A stretch of DNA of 64,000 bases from Chelonoidis abingdonii (taxonomy: Eukaryota > Chordata > Testudines > Testudinidae): contig NC_133776.1 of the NCBI RefSeq assembly GCF_003597395.2, positions 36,929,097-36,993,096 of the forward strand, read 5' to 3'. Made by a program: the position numbers and the translations under genes. Under the pieces are notes generated by a model, which was given only the letters and a program-made list of their open reading frames with translations, had not been told where the DNA came from and searched no databases. Below are positions 63,973 to 64,000 of this stretch, piece after piece (position 1 is the stretch's first letter; each line of letters starts with the position of its first letter).

Positions 63973-64000
63973 CCATGTTGCCCTCATTCCCTGAGCATCT

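Overview
The window is vertebrate nuclear DNA, most likely from a turtle. It is AT-rich, has no bacterial-style gene packing, and is dense with dispersed repeats whose wording I recognise from turtle genomes: antisense CR1 LINE pieces, tRNA-headed SINEs with a 'cctagcacaatggg' tail, and many short hAT-like, Tigger-like and palindromic DNA transposons. The turtle call rests on remembered repeat families, not on a search; a crocodilian is the main alternative.

Only one coding segment is well supported: a 299 bp internal exon on the minus strand (20332 down to 20034) with good splice sites at both ends. Its peptide matches my memory of the N-terminal part of NYAP2, a neuronal PI3-kinase adaptor. 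The DNA on both sides is therefore intron of this gene for at least part of its length: 1-20033 lies downstream in transcription and 20333-64000 upstream. I could find neither the preceding exon nor the following large exon, so both are probably outside the window.

Layout: 1-264 is the end of a turtle LTR, then a palindromic element, an unclassified block and an antisense CR1 (1081-1860). 2-12 kb holds a SINE, several palindromic MITEs and a complete hAT MITE with target-site duplication (8906-9123). 13.3-14.5 kb is the worn-out 3' half of a LINE reverse-transcriptase ORF. 20 kb is the exon. 23-33 kb holds CR1 pieces, a hAT element (26784-27190) and a hAT-like MITE nested in CR1 (29991-30233). 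38.3-39.7 kb is a Tigger-like element split by a 998 bp solo LTR. 41-43 kb and 55 kb are GC-rich or hAT-type elements whose long open frames are not genes. 61.2-61.5 kb is a recent 171 bp tandem duplication crossing a SINE boundary. 63.1-64 kb is CR1 followed by another MITE.

There is no sign of a gene cluster, CRISPR, RNA operon or other novel system. The most distinctive property is the number of imperfect palindromes (hairpin-capable MITE relics), many sharing a core close to CACTGAAGTCAATGGGAG.
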